DNA from: an uncultured Actinomycetes bacterium | GTDB taxonomy: Bacteria; Actinomycetota; Actinomycetes; S36-B12; UBA5976 | DNA length: 18,822 bases | NCBI GenBank assembly: GCA_903925705.1 | Contig: CAIYGJ010000027.1 | Coordinates: 1 to 18,822, forward strand | Direction of reading: 5' to 3' | In this document: positions 1-7,173 of the stretch, in pieces | Position numbering within the stretch: the first letter of the stretch is position 1 | How the letters are laid out: each line of letters opens with the position of its first letter | The notes under the pieces: model-generated | Told to the model about the DNA's origin: nothing | The model's input: only the letters and a program-made list of their open reading frames with translations | Database searches by the model: none | Made by a program: the position numbers and the translations under genes

Positions 1-15
1 ATCCTGTCCCCGCTA
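1..15 (+). tRNA. 3' end of a tRNA gene, probably elongator tRNA-Met (truncated by the window edge)
   Basis: Only the last bases of the tRNA are visible. Bases 1-2 fit the end of the T loop, CCTGT (3-7) the 3' strand of the T stem, CCCCGCT (8-14) the 3' strand of the acceptor stem, and A15 the discriminator base. CCA is not encoded; CTA follows. An acceptor ending in CCCCGCTA is typical of bacterial elongator tRNA-Met genes that begin GGCGGGG with a G1-U72 pair, so Met is the best guess, but the anticodon lies outside the window. A perfect terminator hairpin follows at 18-53, and the same 18 bases recur at 111-128. Confidence 0.6.
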
Positions 16-80
16 CTAAAAAGAAAAGACACCTTCGGGTGTCTTTTCTTTTTATCTGCGGCTCATGGATTTGAGGAGGA
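2..80 (+). repeat. Tandem palindromic unit 1, built on the tRNA 3' end
   Basis: The left arm is the tRNA 3' end (TCC at 2-4, CCGC at 10-13). A terminal hairpin sits at 18-53, and the right arm is GCGG (58-61), five bases, then GGATTTG (67-73) and AGGAGGA (74-80). The right arm resembles the reverse complement of the tRNA 3' end (TAGCGG-N5-GGATTTG), so the unit can fold into one extended stem: TCC/GGA, a 5x5 internal loop, CCGC/GCGG, then the 16-bp apical stem. Unit 2 at 111-194 has the same architecture with a different apical stem. The function is unknown. Confidence 0.7.
18..53 (+). terminator. Rho-independent terminator after the tRNA (bidirectional form)
   Basis: A perfect 16-bp stem (18-33 with 38-53) closes a TTCG tetraloop. 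The base of the stem is A-rich on the left and T-rich on the right, so it can act as an intrinsic terminator for the upstream tRNA and also in the reverse direction. Confidence 0.85.
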
Positions 81-103
81 ACAATTCACGTCAAGTGAAT
101 TGT
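81..103. other. Perfect hairpin between the two palindromic units
   Basis: A 9-bp inverted repeat (ACAATTCAC at 81-89, GTGAATTGT at 95-103) encloses the five-base loop GTCAA. It has no T tract and lies between units 1 and 2. It has the size of an anticodon arm, but no standard anticodon loop or cloverleaf could be built around it. It could be an operator or part of a small RNA. Confidence 0.5.
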
Positions 104-110
104 GACGGAG

Positions 111-194
111 TCCTGTCCCCGCTACTAACCAAAAATGAGAGTCCTTTGGGACTCTCATTTTTGGTTTCTAGCGGTACTCGGATTTGGGAGGAGG
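111..194 (+). repeat. Tandem palindromic unit 2 (duplicate of the tRNA 3' end and flank)
   Basis: Bases 111-128 (TCCTGTCCCCGCTACTAA) are identical to 2-19. The preceding bases do not form a tRNA T loop, so this is a detached copy of the tRNA tail and not a second tRNA. An 18-bp hairpin follows at 127-166, then TAGCGG (169-174), five bases, and GGATTTG (180-186) with GGAGGAGG. CCGCTA (119-124) pairs with TAGCGG, and TCC (111-113) with GGA (180-182), repeating the fold of unit 1. The apical stem sequence is unrelated to that of unit 1. Confidence 0.7.
127..166. terminator. Bidirectional terminator hairpin before the FUSC gene
   Basis: A perfect 18-bp stem (127-144 with 149-166) closes a TTTG loop, with A5 and T5 runs on its two sides. 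It sits 31 bases beyond the stop of the minus-strand FUSC gene and can end that transcript, while also closing the second tRNA-tail repeat on the plus strand. Confidence 0.8.
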
Positions 195-197
195 CCT

Positions 198-1286
198 CTA
201 GTCACTCAAAATCTCGGTGATCTTCTCGGCATCGCGCAGAATAGAACCACCAATCAACATAGGTTGAGTCTCGTCCAAACTCCGGAGTTCCTTGATGGCT
301 TTCTTGCGCTGGTCTTGCCAATCTTCTAGATCCTCATGTGCAACATCGGCAGGAGAATCCTCAGCTAATTCAGCTTGATCAGAGATAACTTCAGCAGTAG
401 CACTTAGGACTCCAGCCAATGCGGCAGCCAGCAAAGCGGGCAACTGCTGCGAACTGCCAGAAGTAAGTACAAGTTCACGGCAGATGTTCAAGACAGTGTC
501 AGCCGTAGCTTCAGTCAATTCGATTTGCTCGACAACTGCTTTTGCTTCGGTGTAATCGATAGCCGGTGACCAAGCAGAACCAGCCAAAGCTGACTCAGCA
601 TTAGCTTTGATTTCATCAATCTCATTCGAGATGAATTCAGCACGGGCCAGCCAGCGACTTGCGATCTTTGGATCAACCGTGCCGTCGTTTTCGGTCAGGG
701 CCTTTGCAATCGCGTTAAGTAAGGCAGACATCGCATATGACTGCTCAATGCCAGCTTTTAGTGCGCGGTCCTGTGGTGACCCTTTTCGAACAAAGTAGGA
801 CGCAACTGTTGCCAGAGTTGCGCCAAGCAGTACACCGAAGAAGCGCTGTTCAATTGTGCTAGCCGTAACGCTTGGACCGACGACCAAAATTACCGTGACT
901 GCAATTGCGATCGCGCCTTCTTCACCAAGCTTTAGCAATCGCGCAGTAATAAAGCAGGTGAATATGGCAAACATAACCACAACTGAGTTAAATCCGACCA
1001 GGCTCATCGCAGCAAAAGCGACTGTGCCTCCGATAACCACACCAAGAATTTGCAGAAAACTTTCTTGAATTGAGTCATGAAAAGTGTGTCGCACCGAAAC
1101 AATTGCCGTAATCGCTGCCGAAACACCAGACACCATTGGAAGGTTTGCGCCGATGAAGTAGGCCAAGGTGCCTGCAAGTGTTGTTAACGAAGCTAGCCGA
1201 AAATAAGGGGCATTAATAATGTCGACGAGTGTAACTTTTTCACCAGCGACGTTTCGTGGTGTAAAGAAATCCGAAACCCTTGACAT
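198..1286 (-). CDS. FUSC-family inner-membrane protein (aromatic acid exporter-like)
   Basis: This 362-residue protein has about six hydrophobic helices in its first 165 residues (from LASLTTLAGTLAYFIG to LLGATLATVASYFV), followed by a soluble, mostly helical C-terminal half. That is one half of the FUSC/ArAE architecture seen in YccS- and AaeB-like proteins, which are linked to export of aromatic or other weak acids. The substrate cannot be read from the sequence. The ATG at 1286 has a weak purine-rich ribosome site (AGAAAG). The gene lies 64 bases after the aconitase X small subunit on the same strand, so it may be co-transcribed, but it also has its own candidate -10 (TAGAAT, 1319-1314) inside a palindrome. 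Confidence 0.75.
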   Translation of the reverse strand: MSRVSDFFTPRNVAGEKVTLVDIINAPYFRLASLTTLAGTLAYFIGANLPMVSGVSAAITAIVSVRHTFHDSIQESFLQILGVVIGGTVAFAAMSLVGFNSVVVMFAIFTCFITARLLKLGEEGAIAIAVTVILVVGPSVTASTIEQRFFGVLLGATLATVASYFVRKGSPQDRALKAGIEQSYAMSALLNAIAKALTENDGTVDPKIASRWLARAEFISNEIDEIKANAESALAGSAWSPAIDYTEAKAVVEQIELTEATADTVLNICRELVLTSGSSQQLPALLAAALAGVLSATAEVISDQAELAEDSPADVAHEDLEDWQDQRKKAIKELRSLDETQPMLIGGSILRDAEKITEILSD

Positions 1287-1313
1287 AACTTTCTTTCTGA
1301 TTGACCCAATCCA

Positions 1314-1327
1314 ATTCTACCTAGAAT
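1314..1327. promoter_or_regulatory. Palindrome overlapping a candidate -10 of the FUSC gene
   Basis: ATTCTA-CC-TAGAAT is an inverted repeat of 6-bp arms with a two-base centre. On the minus strand its TAGAAT half reads as a -10 hexamer 27 bases before the FUSC start, so a protein bound here would cover the promoter. The regulator is unknown. Confidence 0.4.
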
Positions 1328-1350
1328 CAGACCTTTATAAATCAGCGAAC

Positions 1351-1788
1351 TTAAATAGTTATGGTCGCAATGTCATGATCTGTGATTGCATCAACGGTCA
1401 CGCGCATTCCATCCGAGAGTTGATCGTATTCAGCCTGCTGCAATTCAACAATTGGCAAACTAATCCCATAGATTTCGGCGGACACCAAGGCCCCAATCAC
1501 CAGAATGGTGTCACATTGCAACATCACGATTGCAAGCGGTCCATCACCAGTTCTTATTAGTTCTGCCAGGACTGCTGTGGCAGAACTAGATCCGCGCCCA
1601 GAGGGCATGACCAAGATCTTGTTTGTCATTTTTGCTTTGTGCTGGGCGTGATGGACATCGATTATTTCACCATGATGATCTACGCCACCCCAGAACGAAA
1701 CTGGTTCAGTCAGCAGTAGAACTTCGCCTTCGGCATTTCCAGGATGAGAAACTTTGCCAGATAAAACCTTTGCCATTTTTATGCCCAC
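1351..1788 (-). CDS. Aconitase X small (swivel-domain) subunit
   Basis: The 145-residue protein matches the AcnX swivel domain (formerly DUF126). It has the signature PSGRGSSSATAVLAELI around residues 62-78; the serine-rich GRGSSS loop is the substrate-binding and catalytic region in the family. In bacteria two-subunit AcnX enzymes are mostly cis-3-hydroxy-L-proline dehydratases; in archaea related pairs are phosphomevalonate dehydratases. A mevalonate pathway is unlikely in an actinobacterium, so the hydroxyproline role is preferred by inference. The gene overlaps the large-subunit gene by 10 bases, implying translational coupling. Met5 (codon at 1776-1774) is an alternative start that would remove the overlap. 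Confidence 0.85.
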   Translation of the reverse strand: MGIKMAKVLSGKVSHPGNAEGEVLLLTEPVSFWGGVDHHGEIIDVHHAQHKAKMTNKILVMPSGRGSSSATAVLAELIRTGDGPLAIVMLQCDTILVIGALVSAEIYGISLPIVELQQAEYDQLSDGMRVTVDAITDHDIATITI

Positions 1789-3059
1789 AAACTTTCATCT
1801 CGTACAACTTTGCCAGCTCGAGCCGAGGCTACACATTCTGAAAGACTGCCCAGAACCGTATCGATGCCGAGGTTTCCTGGTGCGTACCATGCCCACTTAC
1901 CTGAATTTGTCATTACGTTTCGAACATTTCGATTCAAGACCGGAGTTACATAAGTGCAGGTGTCAGTAACAACGCGGCCACCAGCATTCAAGAAGATATC
2001 GAGGTAGCCCAGATCCTTAGAGCGTGACATAACATCTCTGCTGGTTGATATGTAGAAGTCGATTTGCTCGGCGAACTTTGGACCATCACCGATAACTTCC
2101 GCAAGTGCGCGAAATTCATCTACTGAAAAGTGGGGAGTGCCAAGGCTTACGGCATCTAATTTGTCACTTGATGTAGTACTTAAGGAATCTCTTGCTTCGC
2201 GAACATCTGCAGCAGTCATTTTTAGGTATTCAGCATTTGGCGCAACTATTGCTTCAAGAGTTGGAGCCTCGGGAGTTATGCCAACTACGTGGAATAGCCC
2301 TACGCCACCCGCGGAGGCACTCGTTGCACCCATACCTTTGAGGCGGTCTTCAGTTACGCCACCATCAGCTAGGTCGCCAGGTAGGCCAACCATCGCAGCC
2401 ACTCGAGTACCTGCTCTATTACCCAGCAGCACACCCAAAGCAGCCCAGGCTGCATCCTCAGAAAAAACTCTTGAATCAATCTCTGAAAAATCTAAAACTA
2501 AAACTGCTTTACGGGCCTCGTCATGATGCAGCCCACCAAACGGAACTCGTCCAGTAACTGCAGCTGATAAATCTAAGAAATCGCCGTAGCGATCTGATCG
2601 AGCACCAAGCACTGAGTTAACAAATGCAATTGCATTCGACTCAGCCCAAGCAACATGACTACCGAATGCCGGACGGTGTCCTGCTTGATATGGAGCACAT
2701 GACCAAGTTGGTTCACAGCCAAGCGCGATATGCGCATCCATTAGGCGTCGACCATGAGACATAAGAGTTTCGTCACCGTGTACCAAATTAGGATGCAAAA
2801 GATCGAGTGAACCAACGTTTGTTGTGGTTTTAACTTTTACTTTGCCGCCAAGTGCAACTAGTTTTTCGGTGAAATCTAAGCCAGCCTCACCGTGATACAA
2901 AGTTCCATCCGCGTGCACAGATTCAATTTCAATTAATTTCTGAGCGCCATTGGCTCGAGCAACGCCGACAATGATCCGCATGCACATTGCAACTGCTGGC
3001 CCATCCGAGCCATCTAGCATTGCTTGCTCTTCAGAAGTTAGAACGAGCTTCGTTGACAT
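1779..3059 (-). CDS. Aconitase X large (catalytic) subunit
   Basis: The 426-residue protein belongs to the AcnX catalytic family (formerly DUF521), dehydratases with an iron-sulfur cluster. Three conserved cysteines are visible at expected places: Cys121 in WSCAPY, Cys368 in TDTCTYVTP and Cys409 in LSECVASA. The block EPTWSCAPYQAGHRPAFG and the FGGLHHDEA region are also characteristic. With the overlapping small subunit it should form a cytoplasmic heterodimer, most likely a cis-3-hydroxy-L-proline dehydratase. The ATG at 3059 is preceded by GGAG, one of few clear ribosome sites in the window. The gene is divergent from the nucleoside hydrolase with about 60 bases between starts. Confidence 0.85.
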   Translation of the reverse strand: MSTKLVLTSEEQAMLDGSDGPAVAMCMRIIVGVARANGAQKLIEIESVHADGTLYHGEAGLDFTEKLVALGGKVKVKTTTNVGSLDLLHPNLVHGDETLMSHGRRLMDAHIALGCEPTWSCAPYQAGHRPAFGSHVAWAESNAIAFVNSVLGARSDRYGDFLDLSAAVTGRVPFGGLHHDEARKAVLVLDFSEIDSRVFSEDAAWAALGVLLGNRAGTRVAAMVGLPGDLADGGVTEDRLKGMGATSASAGGVGLFHVVGITPEAPTLEAIVAPNAEYLKMTAADVREARDSLSTTSSDKLDAVSLGTPHFSVDEFRALAEVIGDGPKFAEQIDFYISTSRDVMSRSKDLGYLDIFLNAGGRVVTDTCTYVTPVLNRNVRNVMTNSGKWAWYAPGNLGIDTVLGSLSECVASARAGKVVRDESLWA

Positions 3060-3110
3060 TTTGACTCCGAATAGTAAGTAGGCGTAACAAGACTATCTCT
3101 AGCGATGGGG

Positions 3111-3116
3111 CACAAT
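3111..3116 (+). promoter_or_regulatory. -10 hexamer for a leaderless nucleoside hydrolase transcript
   Basis: CACAAT ends six bases before the ATG at 3123. This matches the spacing seen at many other starts in the window and favours 3123 over the upstream ATG at 3105. Confidence 0.45.
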
Positions 3117-3122
3117 GGGTTT

Positions 3123-4070
3123 ATGACTTTACCGACGCCCATCATTTTAGATTGCGATCCAGGGCATGATGACGCGATGGCAATCCTGCTGGCAGCAGCT
3201 AACCCGGCAATTGAACTTCTGGGAATAACTACAGTTTCAGGAAATGGTTCTCTAGATAAAGTCACGTACAACGCCCAGCGGGTTTGTGCCCTAGCCAACA
3301 TCGTCGTTCCAATTGCAAAAGGTGCCAATGATCCAATGGCAGGCAAAGCAAGTGCTGCGCCAACAATCCATGGTGTGAGTGCACTAGATGGCGCTGAACT
3401 ACCTGAACCCACATTTGAGTTGAGTAATTTTTCAGCGGTTGAATTGATTGCCGATTTAGTTAGTAATTGCGATCGAAAAGTAACACTTATTCCTACTGGT
3501 CCACTTACAAACATTGCAATGTTTCTACAGGCTCATCCAGAGTTACATGATCGCATCGAGCACATTTCATTCATGGGCGGTAGCACCGAGCGCGGTAACT
3601 GGACTCCATATGCTGAATTCAATATTTGGGCAGATCCAGAAGCCGCGGACATCGTGCTCCGAAGTGGTTTGCCATTGATTATGTCTGGGCTAAACATTAC
3701 TCACCAAGCATTGGCTACTCCTGAGATTTTGAATCGGATCTTGCAGTTAGATACCAAACTCGCCAATACAATCGTTGACTTATTGAAGTTCTTCGCGGAC
3801 ACTTACCGCGATGTTTTCGGAATGCCCGATCCACCGGTACATGACCCGGTTGCGTTAGCAATCATCATTGATGCCTCAGTTGCAAAACTTGTGTCGGCAC
3901 CAGTGTCAATTGAGCTAACTGGTGAATTCACGCGAGGCGCAACAGTAGTCGACCTACATGGCACAACTGGTCAAAGTGCAAATGTAGATGTGGCAATGGA
4001 ATTAGATGTCGATAAATTCTGGAACTTGATGATTGAAGCTATAGATTCACTTGGTTCAAAACAGAAATAA
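3123..4070 (+). CDS. Inosine-uridine preferring nucleoside hydrolase
   Basis: The protein begins MTLPTPIILDCDPGHDDAMA, with the DxDxGxDD calcium-binding and catalytic motif of the IUNH family, which hydrolyses purine or pyrimidine ribonucleosides to base and ribose. Other family blocks are visible: the TLIPTGPLTNIA region, SFMGGSTERGNWTPYAEFNIWADPEAA, and the C-terminal DPPVHDPVALA with its histidine and aspartate. The length from 3123 is 315 residues, normal for the family. An in-frame ATG at 3105 would add six residues, but the -10-like CACAAT supports a leaderless start at 3123. It probably works in nucleoside salvage; substrate preference is not readable. Confidence 0.9.
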   Translation: MTLPTPIILDCDPGHDDAMAILLAAANPAIELLGITTVSGNGSLDKVTYNAQRVCALANIVVPIAKGANDPMAGKASAAPTIHGVSALDGAELPEPTFELSNFSAVELIADLVSNCDRKVTLIPTGPLTNIAMFLQAHPELHDRIEHISFMGGSTERGNWTPYAEFNIWADPEAADIVLRSGLPLIMSGLNITHQALATPEILNRILQLDTKLANTIVDLLKFFADTYRDVFGMPDPPVHDPVALAIIIDASVAKLVSAPVSIELTGEFTRGATVVDLHGTTGQSANVDVAMELDVDKFWNLMIEAIDSLGSKQK

Positions 4071-4107
4071 CCTGTTTGCTAAATTCAAAACCAGGCATCT
4101 ACGCCGA

Positions 4108-4113
4108 TAGAGT
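4108..4113 (+). promoter_or_regulatory. -10 hexamer for a leaderless transporter-P450 transcript
   Basis: TAGAGT ends six bases before the GTG at 4120. No Shine-Dalgarno sequence is present, so transcription probably starts at the start codon. Confidence 0.5.
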
Positions 4114-4119
4114 TAAGAC

Positions 4120-5013
4120 GTGACTCCACGCCAGCTGAATATGTATTTCTGGACTTTCATGTTCTGGGGACTTTCCTTTGTTTGGTTATCCAAAGTTGTA
4201 CAAACCTTCGGATGGGTTGGTGGCGTTAGCTTCCGCGCGTTTGCTGCAGTACTAACACTTTTGGTTTTGGCAAAAGTTATGAAAGTTGCGCTCACTTATG
4301 ACGTTAACGACACCAAACACTTTGCCATTCTGGGTGCTACATCTGTTGCCATGAATCTTGGTGGTATGACATATGCGCTTTCAAAACTTGGAACTGCACT
4401 AACCGCAATCTTGGTTACAACTATCCCGCTTTACAGTGCACTAATCGAAAGAGTTTGGGGTAAAGCCAAGCACACCAAATTAATGATTTTGGGATTGTGG
4501 ATTGGTTTTGGGGGAGTCGTAATTTTGATTGGACTTTCCTCACAAGCCCTCGACATAGATTTCTTGCTCGGATTTATCGGATCAACTATTGCCTCGTTTG
4601 GGTTTGCACTCGGCGGTAACTATTCCAAAGTCAAAGCCCAGCACATCGGGGCTTGGGAGCAAACAATTGGAACCTTTACTTTCGGTGGACTTTATCTTCT
4701 GCCATTTATGTTTGTAGTTCCGATTGTTAAGACCCCAACCTTGGCATCATTTGGTTGGCTGTTCTTGTTGGCTGCTACCGCAAGTTCACTTGCGTACATC
4801 TTGTACTTCCGGCTAGTAGCCGAAATTGGTGCAACTAAAGCCCTCACCACTGAGTTCATGGTTCCGGTAGTCGCCGTAATCGTCGGTGCGGTTTTCCTAG
4901 GTGAGACCGTAACTGTCACAGACTTGATTGGCGCAGCCTGCATCTTGCTTGGTAGCTCTTTAGTTCTGGGGCTGCTGCCACTTCGACGCAACGCTGAATC
5001 GTTAGCTTCGTAA
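4120..5013 (+). CDS. EamA/DMT-superfamily transporter
   Basis: The 297-residue protein is highly hydrophobic, with about ten predicted membrane helices arranged as two five-helix EamA repeats. The second repeat ends in the typical block ALTTEFMVPVVAVIVGAVFLGE. Members move metabolites such as amino acids, sugars or bases, and the substrate here cannot be assigned. The GTG at 4120 is chosen because a TAGAGT -10 lies six bases upstream; Met8 (4141) is a weaker alternative. The stop codon is directly followed by the GTG of the P450 gene with no gap, so the two are translationally coupled and the transporter may handle a P450 substrate or product. Confidence 0.85.
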   Translation: MTPRQLNMYFWTFMFWGLSFVWLSKVVQTFGWVGGVSFRAFAAVLTLLVLAKVMKVALTYDVNDTKHFAILGATSVAMNLGGMTYALSKLGTALTAILVTTIPLYSALIERVWGKAKHTKLMILGLWIGFGGVVILIGLSSQALDIDFLLGFIGSTIASFGFALGGNYSKVKAQHIGAWEQTIGTFTFGGLYLLPFMFVVPIVKTPTLASFGWLFLLAATASSLAYILYFRLVAEIGATKALTTEFMVPVVAVIVGAVFLGETVTVTDLIGAACILLGSSLVLGLLPLRRNAESLAS

Positions 5014-6348
5014 GTGTCTAGTCAGAAGACTCCAAAGCGTTATGGCTGGAACACTCCAGTAACGGCAGTTGGTCCGCAAGGCGGAGCAATGCTTCGCAAC
5101 ATCAAAAACATAACTTCCGACCCACTTACTTATCTCGAATCAACCTGGTTTGAATTCGGCGACGTAGTTCAATTTCCGATACCAAAACCTGCAACATATT
5201 TAATAAGTTCTCCCGAGGGAGCTCGTGAAGTTCTCGTTAACCAACACAATGAAACTTCTAAACGGACTTTGCAATACAACAATCTTTCACTTGTCACGGG
5301 TGAAGGTTTATTAACTGCGGACACTCAGGCTTGGCGGCCACGTCGACGCATGTTGCAGCCGGCATTCCATAAGGAAATGATTGCGCTCTCGGCTCATCAC
5401 ATCGAAGCAGGCTTAGCAAAACTTGATGCTAATTGGGCTGAACTGACTACAGAAGGTCCAGCAATAATTGACATCGACCATGCAATGATGAGCCTGGCTC
5501 TTGAGATTACATGCGGTGCGCTATTTGGGGTCGATGTCGATGACGATGTCGACGAAATAACTTCAGCGACCTTAACTGCGTTACATGGCGTGGTCGCGCG
5601 AGCCCGAAATCCGATTGCACTCCCACTATTTTTCCCAACACCAGCAAACCTAAAAATGAGGCGCGCAATTAGGCGTCTTGATAAAGCAGTCGATGCGATT
5701 CTTGTTTCTCGAGAATCAAATAAACTTCCCGATCAGGCACCAATCCGAGACATGCTCGATGTGTTACTTGATCCAGATTTGGAAACTCCATTAACCAAAC
5801 AGCAAATTCGAGACGAGATAGCCACTTTTATTGTGGCCGGCCATGAAACTGTCGCTAGTGCGCTGACTTGGGCCTGGCATTTACTCGTAACTAATCCCAA
5901 TGAGTTGCAAAAGCTAAAACAAGATCCGAGCCGAGCTCAATTAGTTTTTGATGAATCCTTACGGATGTATCCACCAGCTTGGGTAATTACTCGTCGGACA
6001 TTGAGTGATATCACAATTGATGAAAAGTTGATCCCTGCCAATTCACTTGTGATTGTCAGCCCCTGGTTAGTTCATAGAAACCCTAAGGCTTGGGAAAATC
6101 CAAATGAATTTATGCCAGATCGGTTCCAATCTGGCGTGCCGCAACTTGGGTATATTCCTTTCGGAGCCGGAGCTCGACTTTGCATCGGTAAAGAGATGGC
6201 ACGACTTGAAGGCTCCCAAATCCTTGCGCACATAGCAACTCATTGGAACATCGAAGCGATACATAATTCGCCAGTTCCAATCGATGCTTCGGTTACCTTG
6301 CGCCCAACAGCAGGAATGCCGGTAAGAATTTCTCGATTACTTGATTAG
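5014..6348 (+). CDS. Cytochrome P450
   Basis: The 444-residue haem monooxygenase shows all core P450 motifs. They are the I-helix oxygen-binding AGHET (275-279), the ExxR pair in ESLR (Glu314, Arg317), the PDRF block (368-371), and the haem-binding loop FGAGARLCIG with Cys390 as the thiolate ligand. No N-terminal membrane anchor is seen, so it is probably soluble; it resembles the CYP4/CYP102-like fold more than short actinobacterial class I enzymes. It needs electrons from a separate redox partner, and no ferredoxin or reductase gene is in the window. The start is a GTG abutting the stop of the transporter. Its 3' end overlaps the convergent hisN gene by 12 bases. Confidence 0.93.
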   Translation: MSSQKTPKRYGWNTPVTAVGPQGGAMLRNIKNITSDPLTYLESTWFEFGDVVQFPIPKPATYLISSPEGAREVLVNQHNETSKRTLQYNNLSLVTGEGLLTADTQAWRPRRRMLQPAFHKEMIALSAHHIEAGLAKLDANWAELTTEGPAIIDIDHAMMSLALEITCGALFGVDVDDDVDEITSATLTALHGVVARARNPIALPLFFPTPANLKMRRAIRRLDKAVDAILVSRESNKLPDQAPIRDMLDVLLDPDLETPLTKQQIRDEIATFIVAGHETVASALTWAWHLLVTNPNELQKLKQDPSRAQLVFDESLRMYPPAWVITRRTLSDITIDEKLIPANSLVIVSPWLVHRNPKAWENPNEFMPDRFQSGVPQLGYIPFGAGARLCIGKEMARLEGSQILAHIATHWNIEAIHNSPVPIDASVTLRPTAGMPVRISRLLD

Positions 6349-7107
6349 TTCGAGCACCGCTGTATGAAGCAACCCATTTGTGGTTATTGCATGTCCAGCC
6401 ACTAACGGATCCTGACCATCAGCGCCGGTAACAGTCCCACCTGCGGCCAAAACAATTGCAACAAATGCAGCCATGTCGTAACTCTGCAGCTCTGGTTCAA
6501 TTGCGATATCTACGGCGCCTTCGGCAACCAGTAAGTGCGACCAGAAATCACCGTAACCACGACTTCGCCAAACGCTAGAGGTAACGCGAGATAGCACATT
6601 GGAACCAAGTGCTTCCCAGCCAACTGAATCCGAGAATGAAAACGAAGCATCTGCTAAATCTCGAACTGCCGAAACAGTGATTGAGCGAATTGAACCATCC
6701 ACATCTTGAGTGAATGCGCCATCCTCTGGACTAGCCCACCATCGTCGCCCCATTGCTGGTGCCGAAACTACTCCAACTTCAGGTTTGCCATCAACTGCTA
6801 GTGCAATCAAAGTTGCCCAAACTGGAACACCGCGAACATAGTTCTTGGTTGCATCTATTGGATCAATAATCCAAGTGCGAGATGCAGCTTCATTTGTATT
6901 TGGAAACTCTTCACCAATCACGCCGTCACCTGGACGCTTGCTGGCAAGTAACTCACGCAATGTCGTTTCAACTGCGCGGTCAGCTTCTGTAACTGGTGTG
7001 AAATCTGGCTTAGTTTCAACGCTCAGGTCAAGGGCTCGATATCGAGACATCGCTAATTGATCTGCAACTGCAGCCATTTCGAGAGCTAATTCAAGATCAG
7101 AGTTCAT
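6337..7107 (-). CDS. hisN: Histidinol-phosphatase of the inositol monophosphatase family (HisN-type)
   Basis: The 256-residue protein has the IMPase metal sites: GEEF (Glu66, Glu67), DPIDATKN (Asp82, Asp85) and the C-terminal YDMAA (Asp211). The block TKNYVRGVPVWATLIAL is typical of actinobacterial HisN, which removes phosphate from L-histidinol phosphate in histidine biosynthesis. The usual Gly of DPIDG is Ala here, a mild variation. It follows rsgA on the same strand, an arrangement known in actinobacteria, but has its own candidate leaderless promoter (TAGCGT six bases before the ATG). A general inositol-phosphate phosphatase is the main alternative. Confidence 0.8.
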   Translation of the reverse strand: MNSDLELALEMAAVADQLAMSRYRALDLSVETKPDFTPVTEADRAVETTLRELLASKRPGDGVIGEEFPNTNEAASRTWIIDPIDATKNYVRGVPVWATLIALAVDGKPEVGVVSAPAMGRRWWASPEDGAFTQDVDGSIRSITVSAVRDLADASFSFSDSVGWEALGSNVLSRVTSSVWRSRGYGDFWSHLLVAEGAVDIAIEPELQSYDMAAFVAIVLAAGGTVTGADGQDPLVAGHAITTNGLLHTAVLELIK

Positions 7108-7113
7108 GACTTC

Positions 7114-7119
7114 ACGCTA
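7114..7119 (-). promoter_or_regulatory. -10 hexamer for hisN
   Basis: On the minus strand TAGCGT lies six bases before the hisN ATG at 7107, fitting a leaderless transcript separate from the aroA-rsgA message. Confidence 0.4.
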
Positions 7120-7173
7120 CTGGGTTGAGCGAACAGAAAGAAGTCAACACCGCTAATGCGATGACAACTTGTT

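Noticed and set aside
54..124. A second complete tRNA between the two hairpins
   Set aside because: The acceptor 3' strand and a possible D-like stem are present, but there is no T loop, the central hairpin lacks a normal anticodon loop, and the 5' acceptor strand does not pair over seven bases.
3038..3514. Minus-strand 158-residue open frame over the AcnX/nucleoside hydrolase junction
   Set aside because: It is antisense to a well-supported nucleoside hydrolase and has no recognisable family features.
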